Source: Ctena decussata (taxonomy: Eukaryota > Mollusca > Bivalvia > Lucinida > Lucinidae). From it: a stretch of DNA of 64,000 bases. The notes under the pieces are model-generated. The model did no database searches, was not told the origin of the DNA, and saw nothing but the letters and a program-made list of their open reading frames with translations. The translations under genes and the position numbers were made by a program. Shown here piece by piece: positions 31,823 through 42,621 of the stretch. The stretch spans positions 76,530,667 through 76,594,666 of the forward strand of contig OZ022509.1 of the NCBI GenBank assembly GCA_963989385.1. The letters are read 5' to 3'. Numbering within the stretch: position 1 is the stretch's first letter; every line of letters begins with the position of its first letter.

Positions 31823-33163
31823 CCTACGGCATCACCATATCTTTGTCCTGAAAACCTGGTCAATTTGCTAACCCGAGAAAGAAAAAACATGGCTGAAGCA
31901 GGACATGCCTGGCAAGAAACAAAGAAAACAAAAACGTCAGTTGTTGAACATTTTCTGCAAGGAAAACACCTACAATCATGTGGTTGGGATGGTCCTGTGG
32001 GATATGAATATATTCCTGACTCTGAGGTACTTGGTTCAAAAGTGGAACGCAATTTACCTAGGAGTGGATGCCAGTTTCGTGTCAAGTCACTGATACACGC
32101 AACGACGCCTAAAGCTGCTGCTAATATCATAAAGGACGGTGGAGTTAGACCTAACTTCAAACGGCTGATGGGTGATGCAGGTCTGGGTCTGATATGGTGG
32201 GGTATGGCATTGGAAGAAACTGATATTAAACAATACACGGAACAATGCAGAATATCTACTAGTGAGGTAAAGAGGGATCGGGGTGCTAAAGAGCAGCAAG
32301 CCGAAGTTGATGGTTTGAGCAATCAGTTTGAAGCATTAACGACGGACGGATGGCTGGACAACTTCTGTAATTCCGCACCCTTTGCTAAAACATCTAGATA
32401 TGGCAATATTGTGTTTGAGTACACCATTGACGAACTTCTTTCTGCATACTCGTCTCAGTTCTGCAATGGTGAACAGCCAGTATTCCGTGTCATGGGCACA
32501 TTTGCATATCGACAGGAGGTTAAGCATGCCGTTCTGGTGTGCCCTCCAAATAAATACAGAAAAAAATTTCCACTAGTGAATGAAGGCGTAAGTGTCATTT
32601 TCAAGAAGGACGGGGTTTGGGTTTGGAATCCAGAAACAACAGGTGACAAAATGTTTGGTCCCCGTCTAGCTGGATCATATCGCCGATGGGAACATGCGAC
32701 GTTTGCTTTTCGCATACAAGAAGACCAGAGCCCTATTTTCACACTGAACAACAGCGATATGCACATTTCGTACTGTGTATCTGCAGAGGTTTTCCGCCGA
32801 CACACATTCAAAGATACAAAACCATGGACTTTTGACGAGACACTGCGTTTCCTTCACGAACGCTCCACTCTGCAGCCAATCCAGCTTCTTACCATGATCC
32901 ATAAGCATATCGTCCAGGTCTTGCGACTGAAAGTAAATGTGCAATCCGAAGGAGTTATAACTGTATGCAAGGCTTGTTCAGAAGATGTAAAACTAAGAAC
33001 TAGTTTTCTGCAAACCCTTCTTAATGGTAAACCAGGTCAAGATCAAGTACAAACAAGCTACTGTCCTCATGAACCCCATCAAAAAGTCGAAAATTTAGCG
33101 ACATGTACTCAGCGATGGCAACTCTGGATTCGTGAAATGACCCATTACCTTCTCACAGAATGA
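31823..33163 (+). CDS. Terminal exon of an uncharacterised protein, ART-like motif
   Basis: The frame is open from the acceptor at 31,822 (first codons PTASPYLCPENLVNLL) to TGA at 33,161-33,163. The first ATG is at 31,889, giving 424 residues; upstream codons and the acceptor suggest the true start is in an earlier exon. Numbered from that Met: LIHATT (68-73) followed by AAANIIKDGGVRP, GLGLIWWGM (98-106), KTSRYGN (167-173), FRVMGTFAYRQEVKHAVLV (about 199-217), RRWEHATFAF (265-274), and a Cys/His-rich tail (CKAC 360-363, C392, H394, H397, C406) that could bind zinc. The H-x-T, G-x-G-x-x-WW, S-RYG order loosely recalls ADP-ribosyltransferase folds (HGT, GxGIYF), but this is tentative. I believe similar unnamed proteins are multicopy in lophotrochozoans. 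No signal peptide or membrane segment is seen in this exon. Confidence 0.85.
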   Translation, partial: PTASPYLCPENLVNLLTRERKNMAEAGHAWQETKKTKTSVVEHFLQGKHLQSCGWDGPVGYEYIPDSEVLGSKVERNLPRSGCQFRVKSLIHATTPKAAANIIKDGGVRPNFKRLMGDAGLGLIWWGMALEETDIKQYTEQCRISTSEVKRDRGAKEQQAEVDGLSNQFEALTTDGWLDNFCNSAPFAKTSRYGNIVFEYTIDELLSAYSSQFCNGEQPVFRVMGTFAYRQEVKHAVLVCPPNKYRKKFPLVNEGVSVIFKKDGVWVWNPETTGDKMFGPRLAGSYRRWEHATFAFRIQEDQSPIFTLNNSDMHISYCVSAEVFRRHTFKDTKPWTFDETLRFLHERSTLQPIQLLTMIHKHIVQVLRLKVNVQSEGVITVCKACSEDVKLRTSFLQTLLNGKPGQDQVQTSYCPHEPHQKVENLATCTQRWQLWIREMTHYLLTE

Positions 33164-33278
33164 GTTCAGCTGTCTCTTCATCCCATGCCTTGAAACAAGA
33201 TGTCAGTATTAATGACTATGAACAAAAAAGGGATCTTATGTGTACGAATATGAGTACTGCTACCTTCATTTGTACCTA

Positions 33279-34178
33279 GGATTTCTATGCTTAAGGTGTG
33301 AATTTTCTCCATAATTAAACAGTTCTACTTATCACTGACTTTTGCTTTGCATTTATGACTATGACATGTAACTTGCATGACAAATGAATTTTCAAGTGTT
33401 TGTGTCTAAGTTAGCACGTTAAACATACGTTGACGTCATAGTTGAAATAAATTATAATTACTCCTAAAACTGATCGTTGAAATAATGATTTATTGTTAAC
33501 ATTTCACACTATTTTTACTTACATAAGAGACAACTCTGGACAGTTATGACTGTATGTATGTGACCATGACCACATTTCAAGATCATTGTACACATTTTTA
33601 AATCCTTTAAGATCACAGTGCTACTTCTGACCATTCTTCTTCTTTGGCTTACTGAGTATCGTTACCCCCGTGACCCAGCGTCCCGCTCATATACATTGCG
33701 TACTTGCCATGCATAAGTCTGCTGCATATAGAAAATGCTGGGTCACGGGGGGGGGGGACTTGTACTTTAATATAGTGAAGCGTTGTTTTTTGGCCGTTTT
33801 GACCATAAGTATAACTATGGTTTTGCAAGTTTAAATGCCAGTCAGGCGTAACAAAGAGAAAATCTTTGCTTTATATTGTGATATGCATGTACTTAGAATG
33901 CATTTATCACAAAAATTTATGGAATGAATGACTGATTTCAATATTTTTATTACCTCAAAATATGAGGTATGCGAAAACCTTGAATTTAGGGTAGGTAAGG
34001 TCAGCCTGGATTATCTCCCCATGTCTTCGGGTCTGAATCACAAATGATCTGATTTCATACGGTTTATATATTTTGTGGAAGCTCTGCTAAGAAAAATATG
34101 CGCACTTGATACTTTTAAAAATTCGAACATGTCTTGCCTGTCTAATGGGGAAAATCCTCGCCTTAAGCATAGAAGTCC
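33279..34178. mobile_element. 900-bp TIR element family C, copy 1
   Basis: Starts GGATTTCTATGCTTAAGGTG and ends with CCTTAAGCATAGAAGTCC, inverted termini of about 30 bp. A second copy of 904 bp is at 43,478-44,381. Internal GCTGGGTCACGGGGGG pairs with GTGACCCAGC (33,660-33,750). No transposase. It begins about 115 bp after the stop codon of the preceding gene, so that gene's 3' UTR may run into it. Confidence 0.85.
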
Positions 34179-34558
34179 TTTGTTACATACACAATAGCTT
34201 TCTTTATTTGAACTTCGCTCCACGTCATCAGCTAAGCGTACATTGTATATCAAAGAAATATGACTGTTACATAAAAGGTTCATTTCGACAGATTATGAAG
34301 ATAATGATAATAATAATGATCAGAAGAAAAGTATAATATAAAATTACATTTTATATAAAAAAAAAAGCGTTGCCACATACACAATTAAAATCACCATCGA
34401 GTTGAAATAGTTTCCAACCAGGGAGACTATTCCATTGTTTACTTGAGTAAGCGACTCAATAGGAATGTATCTCCATACATATTTTTGCAAAAATCTATGT
34501 ATTTAGGAAAATGAAAAAGGTCAAGAGCAATGTTTATTAGATACTCCCAAAACAGTAA
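34179..34558. other. No feature recognised
   Basis: Short ATA/ATG-rich stretch (34,298-34,330); overlapping ORFs at 34,038-34,283 (-) and 34,106-34,336 (+) are mostly inside the TIR element. Confidence 0.4.
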
Positions 34559-34741
34559 TGAGATCAGAGGATAGATTCTGAGAAATCTAAAATTTTAGAT
34601 CGATTAAGACTATTATTCTAGATCATCGTCTTTTATATTATTTGGATCCTTTTGAAACTAATCACTCCTTGAATCGACTGCCAAATTAAAATCAAGAAAT
34701 TACAATATGCTTTTTTCTGGTTTCGTCACCAGATATTGGCA

Positions 34742-34787
34742 GGGTCACTGACGAGGCTTTATTAGCCGAAACTACGTAGTCTGGCCC
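34742..34787 (+). ncRNA. Type I hammerhead ribozyme, plus array unit 1
   Basis: GGGTCA, CTGACGA, GGCT-TTATT-AGCC, GAAA, CTACGTAG, TC, TGGCCC: all core residues kept. Predicted cut after GUC at 34,781. Confidence 0.8.
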
Positions 34788-35208
34788 ATGTTCCTATTTC
34801 TGTATGTATTCTCTGCTCTTGAAGGAACTTTTTAAGATTTTAATTTATTAGCCGAAACTACGTAGTCTGGCCCATGTTCCTACTTCTGTATGTATTCTCT
34901 GCTCTTGAAGGAACTTTTTAAGATTTTAATTGTACCATTGCAGCTGGTGTTGTGCCGTATGGCGGGCGTAAAACGTCTCCCCCGTACATCATCCATAGTG
35001 CAGATTATATTTTATTTACATCCTTTGAGATCAGAGGATAGATTCTGAGAAATCCAAAATTTTAGATCGATTTAGACTATTATTCTAGATCATCATCTTT
35101 TATATTATTTGGATCCTTTTGAAACTAATCAGTCCTAGAATCGACTGCCCAATTAAAATTAAGAAATTACAATATTCCTTGTTCTGGTTTCGTAACCAGA
35201 TATTGTCA

Positions 35209-35254
35209 GGGTCACTGACGAGGCTTTATTAGCCGAAACTACGTAGTCTGGCCC
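35209..35254 (+). ncRNA. Type I hammerhead ribozyme, plus array unit 2
   Basis: Same core as unit 1 with all conserved residues; predicted cut after 35,248. Confidence 0.8.
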
Positions 35255-35312
35255 ATGTTCCTACTTCTGTATGTATTCTCTGCTCTTGAAGGAATTTTTG
35301 TAAGATTTTAAT

Positions 35313-35940
35313 GGTCAGTAAAGAAAACTCGCTTGTTCCGGACAAAAAATACAAAGGGGAATTACTCTTACAGACTTGACCCCTAGACCTTAATTTTGTT
35401 TTAGAAAGGTGTAACTCTTTGGTTTTATAACGAATACTTACAAAAAGGTGTTGAGTTCATTGATCCTTTTACTTCATATAAGTGTATGTTACCGGCAGTA
35501 TTCATAACGTATAGATCATGGTATTAATCGTCTCATAACACTCAAATTCCTCGTGCTCGGATTCACAAATCGCAATCTTAGCTATAATACCATTCTTGCA
35601 CACTGTATAAGGATATCCGCGTGTTTCCCCTGTGCCTACAAATCTTATCTCACCGATGTTATCTCACCCAGGACCGGATAAAAATCACGAGCATTCAATG
35701 CATTGGTTGAATTGGATGTCACGTATCTGCGTCGTCAAGTGACGTTGGCGTTTTAAATGATGACGTCACGAAGACGGCAAAAAGACGTCAGTGTATGCAC
35801 ACCAGACGTCGACGGAAAGGACCGACTGGTGGTCGTTGAAAGCGGCGCCTTCTTTCAAAATAAAATAGAAACCTCTCAAGCACTAAAATTACGCATTTTA
35901 ACAAGTTCTGGAGTTAAAACAAAGCGTGATGTGCAAGAAA
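35313..35940. other. Unassigned, with GACGTC sites
   Basis: GACGTC or ACGTCA sites cluster at 35,715-35,815. The 71-codon plus ORF at 35,757-35,972 runs into the next hairpin and is not recognised. Confidence 0.4.
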
Positions 35941-36087
35941 AAGTATCTTTCATGGGTGTGAGGTGCAGATAGAAAAATCCGTCACTCGGGATCACTGTTC
36001 GGCATCACTCGGCAAGCCTCGTGATGCCGAACAGTGACCCTCGTGACGGATTTTTCTATCCACACCTCACACCCATGAAAGATACTT
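35941..36087. repeat. 147-bp hairpin with CGAG/CTCG loop
   Basis: AAGTATCTTTCATGGGTGTG arms, CCGTCAC and CACTGTTCGGCATCA inner stems. The tip is CTCG-GCAAGC-CTCG (36,008-36,021), i.e. CGAG-GCTTGC-CGAG on the minus strand, the same 14-mer as the 31.2-kb hairpin. Confidence 0.95.
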
Positions 36088-36181
36088 ATAATCTCAGCTA
36101 GAATAATGTCAGCTAGACTATCTCTTTTCAAACAATCAAAAACAATCCTTCTCTATATGACCTATGTGTTGGTGGAACGTG

Positions 36182-36305
36182 AAATTAAAATCTTAAAGAG
36201 TTCCTTCAAGAGCAGAGCAAACATTTAGAAGAGGAAGCATGGGCCATACTTCGAAGTTTCGGCTAATCAAGCCTCATCAACGACCCTGGCCATATCATAA
36301 AGGTC
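36182..36305 (-). mobile_element. Decayed retrozyme fragment
   Basis: Ribozyme region at 36,241-36,286 (-): stem II, GAAA and GUA-TGGCCC kept, but CTGATGA reads TTGATGA and stem I ends GGGTCG, so probably inactive. Confidence 0.7.
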
Positions 36306-36776
36306 CAAAATGATTAAACAGCAATTGACCAAGAATAAGAGTTAAACCTGAGTTCACTCACTCACTCAAACCTAAAGAGAACCGCCAGAAAGCACCATGT
36401 TATAATCGAACCGTTCAATAATGATATATAACTTTCAGCAAATGCATTCATATTGAAATATTTTGCCATTTAGAACGCATTTAAATGACTGATTGCCAAT
36501 TTTTGAACTGACTTAGTTTTGAAATTTATAAAAGGTCGCAATGGGTTGCAAGTTTAAACAGTCATAAAATTTTAATGATTCACTGAATATTATTTAGTCC
36601 GCCAAACAGTATTACAATTAATTGCTGTTAAGGAGAAGAGCTCTGTAAGCTATTAGCTTTCGTTCTGATTCTTTTCATGTGTATAGTTATGTTGTCTATA
36701 TGTTGCAATGTGAATTCATTGGCTTTCAAGATTGATCTGTCAACTGAAATAGCATTAAGTTAAATCATAAAACGAC
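36306..36776. other. No feature recognised
   Basis: AT-rich, without ORF or repeat. Confidence 0.4.
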
Positions 36777-36780
36777 TTAA

Positions 36781-38394
36781 GGTGAGGTGGGAGTAATTGA
36801 CAAAACACATGATTTTATTCATACTTCGTTATTTTGTACATTTTCATTCCCTCTTTCGGAAAATGTAATAAAAAAGGGGGGTCGCCGATTTTGTTTTCAA
36901 GATATCTGACCTCGAAAAAGCCAATTTTTCCACTTTTTTGAGCCGACGTTATAATGGCGTTCTATGGAAAACGCACTTTTTTGCTCGTCACTCTTTGATA
37001 AAAAACCTTTATTATGAGAAAACAAAACACATTTTTTTCTTCAAAAAATAACACAGTATGGCCCAGTGATAGAAGTTTACGTTAAAGCAATAAACATAGT
37101 ATGTCGCTGACTTAACTTTCGAGCTAATGTGCATAAAATGCCCAGCTTGTCGTCTCTTTAGACTGAAATGTTAACGTTGTGCATGGTGACGTTAACGTTA
37201 CTTAACTTTTCGCGCCACGTATCAACTATCGCTTTTTGTAGGCTAGCGGCCAATTTGTCTGGGACTTTTATCACTCATGATTGTCATCGTCGGGAAAGTG
37301 CCGGATGAAGGCAGCTGAAATACTTTTCTCACAGTCTCTGCATAAGCCGTCTTAACTATTTTTAAGTAAAAACAAAATCGAAAGCAGTGCCATTATGCCC
37401 TCCCATAAAGTTGACGCGCACCCGAGTTGACAAACTTTCAGAAGCAACAACTTTAGGGGCGGGCTTCCACGTGTTATGACATTTGAACAAATCCCTTGTC
37501 CACTTGTCGTTTGCACAGTGTAAGTGAGTCAAGTTTTCTAATTCCTGGCCCGACCCAAGAAAGAACCTATAATATTCTGCACTATGACCTAGCGTTCCAA
37601 CGACTGGACTTTGGCGACTCTCTCTCTCTCTCTCTCTCTGTTAAAGTGATAGGCAGTTTAGATTCACTTTAGTGTCTAGGAGATACAATAAAACGACTCT
37701 TTGATATACACTTTAAACAGGAAGAAGAAATGAAAGACAGAAAAGTGAGAAAGGCAAGGAAAAAGAAACGCCACAATGTTTTTTTAGCTTATTGACAGAA
37801 CAGATCGTTGAATTATCGTATCAACGTCGATAAAAAATCTGACGACATTGCATCGACGTTGATACGGCTGTATGGTGTTGTTCAAATGCTAGGAATTTTT
37901 AATTCAACTGAAATTTGGCATAATTTTTGCTGATTAGTATTTTAAGTGTGGGTGGTATGAAAACCACTGTCTATGGCTGCTATCATGTTAACTGTAAAGT
38001 GCGTGGTTGAAGTGTAGACAGTGATATGACTACCCATTGTACGATTGTGGATTCAATTCCACGAGGCTTAGAAACTTTTGTCGTATGAAAAAAATGTAAT
38101 AAAATTATTGCAACTCAACAGCTGCGAACGCCGTCTAATACTGTCAGCTATCCCGCAAGTACCGCACGGAAAACTAAGTATACTTTTTTCAGTTTCTTCT
38201 CTATGGCACTTTCTGCCTACTTTAATTTTCACCCAGTGCTCAGCCTCCTTGCATTTCGTGAGCAGCCCATGAGTGATCACAGAAGCGGCTAACGTTGACG
38301 CCATCTTGTTTTATCAAACGGAACGTTTGACGTCATTAGGCAACGTAGCGACAGAAACTGCAGCACGGCGGCGCTGAATTACTCCCACCTCACC
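36781..38394. mobile_element. TTAA-flanked 1.6-kb TIR element (piggyBac-like, non-autonomous)
   Basis: Perfect 18-bp inverted termini GGTGAGGTGGGAGTAATT, flanked on both sides by TTAA (36,777-36,780 and 38,395-38,398). TTAA duplication with G/C-rich short TIRs is the piggyBac signature. The only notable ORF starts 90 bp inside the right end on the minus strand. A (TC)n run lies at about 37,618-37,639. The subterminal AAAATG-AATAAAAAA-GGGG-GTCxCCG motif resembles one near the outer ends of the 24.7-28.0 kb palindrome arms, suggesting related elements. Confidence 0.85.
38068..38304 (-). CDS. Hypothetical 78-residue ORF inside TTAA element
   Basis: ATG at 38,304 in AAGATGGCG (good initiation context), 90 bp from the transposon end. 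The product begins MASTLAASVITHGLLTKCKE, followed by AEHWVKIKVGRKCHREETEK, and has FPCGTCG (residues 47-53). The last 15 residues look non-coding, so a splice donor before them is possible. It is not like a piggyBac transposase. It may be a captured host first exon or chance. Confidence 0.3.
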   Translation of the reverse strand: MASTLAASVITHGLLTKCKEAEHWVKIKVGRKCHREETEKSILSFPCGTCGIADSIRRRSQLLSCNNFITFFSYDKSF

Positions 38395-38524
38395 TTAATT
38401 TTAATATCAAATATTAATAACCGGTAATTATTCATAAAATATAGGAATCAGTAATAGACAACGAGAGATAGATATATTTAAGAGAAATTGAAGGTTTTCA
38501 ATGAAATCATAAGAAATGCAATGT

Positions 38525-39135
38525 TTTCATCACCAGATCATGTCAAGGTCACTGATGAGGCTTGAACAGCCGAAAATTCGACGTATGGCCCATGTTTCTT
38601 CTTTTAAATGTATTCTCTGCCCGTGAAGGAACTCTTTTAGATTATAGTCAGAATATAATTAAATGAAATGTAATATATATGGTTCGGAATGAATTTAAGA
38701 GAAACGTAATACACAAAAGTTTTTGGATGAGTAAGATTGTTATATTTTATTAAAGGTTTAAATATTTTTCTCGTATTTGAAAAGAATTTGAAACGATAAA
38801 CAGTTGGTTTGGAATGGAGTGAAATGTTATATAGAAGGTTTTGATTATAATTAAATGAATTGTTACATATAGATGTTTGTTACATATAGAAGGTTTCTTG
38901 AATGAAGTCTTTTAGATTTCAGTTTCGCTTCGCTGCAGCTGGAGCTATGCCGTCTCCCCCATCATCCATGGTGCAGACAATATTTGATTTTTTTTCCTTT
39001 GAGAACAGAGGATATATTCTGAGAAATAAGAAAATTTGATTGGTTAAGACTTTTATTCTAGATCATCGCCTTTAAATCATTTGCACACCTTTTTATACTA
39101 ATCAGTCTTTGAATAAACTGTCTTACTAAAATCAA
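38525..39135 (+). mobile_element. Decayed retrozyme unit split by an AT-rich insertion
   Basis: Ribozyme core at 38,546-38,591: CTGATGA, stem II GGCT-TGAAC-AGCC, GAAA and GUA-TGGCCC are present, but stem III reads ATTCGACG and no longer pairs; stem I loses one pair. The unit breaks at 38,645 and resumes at about 38,926 (GCTGCAGCTGG). The intervening 280 bp has repeated AATTAAATGAA and TTACATATAGA motifs. Confidence 0.7.
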
Positions 39136-39500
39136 GAAAGGACCTCTGACAGTTGTATTGTAAATTTGCCTATAAAAGTGTTCAAAATTGAACTTTAAGT
39201 ATGCTTTAAAATTTCTCAAAAACAAACAAAAAACTGACGTTAAAATACGGCCATAGGCCTGTGTACCTTAATTATCAGAGTGTCCGCCCCCTCCCTCAAA
39301 ATTCCAAGGGTAAACAATTGTTTTTATTATGGTAACGTCTAATATGTTATTATTTTGATGCAAAATGTCTTTTTATAAGATTTATATTTTTATGTATAGA
39401 GCAAAATTCAACATAACGCTGTTTCGTTTGGCATTGGTAAGCATGTTTTAATTTTCATAAAACGGACAGCTGTCTTTAGCGCCAACACCCTTCGTATATT
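39136..39500. other. No feature recognised
   Basis: No ORF or repeat I can support. Confidence 0.4.
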
Positions 39501-40745
39501 TTAACGCTCCCCGTAGGATGGAGCATATAGTCGCCGCTTTGTTCGTCCGTCCGTTCCGACAGACTTTGCCCGAAGCATAATTCTGAAGCATTGACATGTG
39601 ATAAAGTGCTGATTGCAAGAACCATAGCTGTATAAATATTTTTGTAGTCATTTCTCTTCTTATTTCTTTCAGGTTTTTGCTTGTCCAGAGCATATCTTCG
39701 CAAGCGGCGCATAATACGCCCGTTTTAATGTCATAAAGGAATTATAGAATGAACAAGATTGTTTACAAAAGGACAGACAGACAGACAAACAGGGGAAACC
39801 ACACTTTAATTAATGACGGCAATATTATTTAAATATTTAACACATCAAATACTATTAGTATACCAAACATCAGCTTCCAAGGTGAAGTGGCTCCTAAGTT
39901 GAGCAATGCCAAAGTCAAACAAGGGAGATAATTCATAAACTAAATACACTAGATATACCATTCTCGGTTCTTATACATTCTCATGGCGATATACACATCT
40001 CCATAAAGTTGTGTTAAAATATTCTGAATGGTTAAGGAGTTACAGAGTAAATAGGAAATTGCTGCATGGGCAGATAATCCAGTAAGCAAGCCAGAGTCGT
40101 GGTTCTTGCTCAGGATACATTGCCTCATTATTACACACATTCCTACAAAGTTTCATTCTAATATTTCTAAGGATTAGGGAGATATGAAGTGAATGGAAAT
40201 GCCTAGAAATAATTAAAGGATGGTTACTCCAAAATGAAGCAAGGGGGAGCAACCATTCTTATATGTGACACATCATCTTGTGATCATGCACATTACTATG
40301 AAGTTTCATCATGATATTCCAAACAGTTACCGAGTTAATGTATGCACAACATAAGTATACACAAAAATAGCCGAAAAGAATAAAAGGGATGTAACTCAGA
40401 AACGAAGAAAGGGAGAGCAACCATTGTTGTACGCGACACATCGTTGGGACTTCATACACATTGCTATGATGTTTCATGAAGATATCCCAAACAGTTATCT
40501 AATTCTGGCGCGCACAAGACCTGTAGGGTAAAAAAAAAAAAAACAATCAAAGGGGCATAACTTTGAAACCAAGGAAGTGGGAGCAACCATTCATGTACGC
40601 GACACGTTCCCACCTACCTAATACATATGCCTACAAAATTTCATGAAGATATCCCAAATGGTTACTGAGTTATGGCGCGCACAAGAATATTTACGGAAAG
40701 ACAACACCACGACATAATACGTCCGTTTTTTCAAAACGGGCGTAT
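39501..40745. repeat. Dispersed repeat with ~167-bp tandem units
   Basis: Ends AACGCTCCCCGTAGGATGGA and AAAACGGGCGTATAAAA. The block GAGCAACCATT recurs at about 40,249, 40,417 and 40,583 with AAGTTTCATGAAGATAT-CCAAA and AGTTATGGCGCGCACAAG phrases between. Organisation parallels 1,070-2,470. The minus ORFs of 60-80 codons here only follow the period. Confidence 0.7.
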
Positions 40746-40829
40746 AAAAAAGTATGAAAGGAAATGATATTAATATCGGGCAATGCGGGAATGCACCGCG
40801 CAAGAACTATAACCTAGTTCCAAGTTGCC

Positions 40830-41032
40830 GGAGCCCCGGTAGCTCAGTGGGTTAAACGCTGGCCTACTGATCTACCGGACCGGGTTCGAATCCCGCTTAA
40901 GGTGAGAATCTTTCCTACCGTAAACGGGATTCCATTGCACGCAGCCTTTCATGACCGCATTCCCATTGTCCTGATATGACTGCAATACTGTTGAAAAGGA
41001 CGTAAAATCGCAAGTCATCCATCAATCTATTG
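40830..41032 (+). mobile_element. tRNA-derived SINE, copy 1
   Basis: The head GCCCCGGTAGCTCAGTGGGT and GGACCGGGTTCGAATCCCG preserve the A and B boxes of a tRNA promoter. The body contains CGTAAACGGGATTCCATTGC and ends ACTGTTGAAAAGGACGTAAA with AATCGCAAGTCATCCATC. Two further copies are at 50,850 and 55,822. Confidence 0.85.
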
Positions 41033-41330
41033 TTCCAAGTTACTCTGGAGTTGCTTCCCTTATTTTCCCAGTTGTATGTATGATCGAGAGGTTTAGAAAA
41101 CGACCGATGATCCAGTAAACGTCGATTATGAAACTGTTTGAAGCCTACTTAGAATAAACACTAGGTTTCGTGCAAGAGCTATTTCCCTGCTATATCTAAC
41201 AGCAGTTCGATAGGAAGTCTTTAGAAAATCCTAAAAGCAATGCGTAAAGCATTTTCTATGGACTTCTCAGTCGAGATGCGACAACAGCCTAAGCTGTCTT
41301 GCAAAGTCAAAGCTTTAAAGAAACATTAAA

Positions 41331-41566
41331 TGAGCCGCGACACCAGAAAAACAACAATGTGGTTGTGCGCCCAGCGCAGACTCAGATCAGCCTGGGCATT
41401 CGCCTAGTCTGACCAGACTCTTCGCTTTGCGCTTAAAGGGTAGCTAAGGGTCTGAGCTACTTCCATGCGGACAGCGAAGACTCTGATCAGACTAGGCGGA
41501 TGCCCAGGCTGATCTGTCTGCGCTGGGCGCACAACCACATTGTTGGCTTTGTCGTGTCACGGCTCA
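41331..41566. mobile_element. Foldback MITE family A, copy 4
   Basis: 236 bp, TGAGCCGCGACACC to GTGTCACGGCTCA; AAAT follows both ends (possible target duplication). Confidence 0.9.
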
Positions 41567-41609
41567 AATTTTCATTTTACTGCATAAACTGGTCATAGCG
41601 GTAAAAACC

Positions 41610-41933
41610 TACATTGTAAAATAGTTCCGTAGATTTTACGGCTAAATTCTTGGCAACCAGCTGCCAGTCCATTCTCCGTTATTTTACGGGCGTCATCCCG
41701 TAATACAGTTTTAGAAATCTCGATATGGTAGAGTTATGCTGAATGAACGCACTCGAAAATACCTTTACAGTGTTGATGGACTATATGACCAAAACAATAC
41801 TTATCTTATTCTACCCTTCTCTGCGTGATGAATTCCGCCAATCTTTACGATCGCCCGTAAAATAACGGGAAATGGACTGGCAGCTGGTTGCAGGTATTCT
41901 GTCGTAAAATCTACGGAATGTTGTTACAGTGTA
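41610..41933. mobile_element. 324-bp TIR MITE
   Basis: TACATTGTAAAATAGTTCCG and CGGAATGTTGTTACAGTGTA termini. Inner inverted blocks GTAGATTTTACG/CGTAAAATCTAC and CAACCAGCTGCCAGTCCATT/AATGGACTGGCAGCTGGTTG. No ORF. Confidence 0.85.
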
Positions 41934-42059
41934 TAAACTTCGATTATTTCACTTTGTGATGGATTTATTACTCAGTTGGTGCAAACAGTAATGATCCAGT
42001 AGCTCGATTAACTGGCAAACCACTACGTAGTTGACATCAGAGGTACGAAAACGAGTTGT

Positions 42060-42573
42060 GTTAAAGTCTCCATAGTCCTATCAGCGGTAAAAACGCCTAA
42101 ACTCAAATCATTGTAAAAAGCGGCTCAACCTTCGCGTTTGGTAATAAAATGTGGGCTGGTGTGGATATACTGAGTCATATAATTGGCAAAAAGTAGAGAA
42201 AAGTTTTGAAAAATAACAAAGCGCTCCACAAAATACAATTTCCTGTTCTGGTTTCCCGTCAAACAATGCTATATAAACATAGGCGGCATAGTGATTGAGC
42301 CACTTGGGTAACGCCGATAAGAGAATTGAACTGAACTGAAATGATTGGAACTCCACGCCTGTACATTGTATTTTTACCATTTTATGACATCGAAAGTAGG
42401 TCATATTAGTTGCCAACTAAAAGGACCCAAATAAATTTTCAAACCCTTTTTATGTGAAACTCAAGAATGTTTTATTCTTTTAAAGCTGGCTAATCACGGT
42501 CATTTACAATTACGAAACTATAGTGAGAAGCTTGCGATAAATTTTTTCAAGCTGATAAAGCAAAGGGGCCTTG
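42060..42573. repeat. Dispersed repeat family E, copy 1
   Basis: GTTAAAGTCTCCATAGTCCT through GAAACTATAGTGAGAAGCTT is repeated almost unchanged at 52,042-52,523. Copy 2 lacks about 30 bp present here (near 42,288-42,318). The 102-codon minus ORF at 42,108-42,416 is disrupted in copy 2, so it is not conserved. Confidence 0.8.
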
Positions 42574-42621
42574 AAGTGTTTTAATAATCTTGTTGCTGAA
42601 AAGCAGAATCATTAGAACATT

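Larger units (their letters stand above)
34559..35312 (+). mobile_element. Retrozyme-like array, plus orientation, with 85-bp duplication
   Basis: Two ribozyme units on the plus strand. Core-to-core distance is 467 bp, that is 382 + 85: the segment 34,759-34,843 is repeated as 34,844-34,928. It starts at GAGATCAGAGGATAGATTC and ends at AAGATTTTAAT, the same 3' end as the minus-strand array. Confidence 0.85.

Noticed and set aside
31819..32322. 167-codon minus ORF and several others at 31.9-32.9 kb
   Set aside because: All are antisense or frame shadows of the 31,823-33,163 exon.
40249..40745. CRISPR-like direct repeats
   Set aside because: The ~167-bp units are diverged minisatellite units without spacer structure, in a eukaryotic context.
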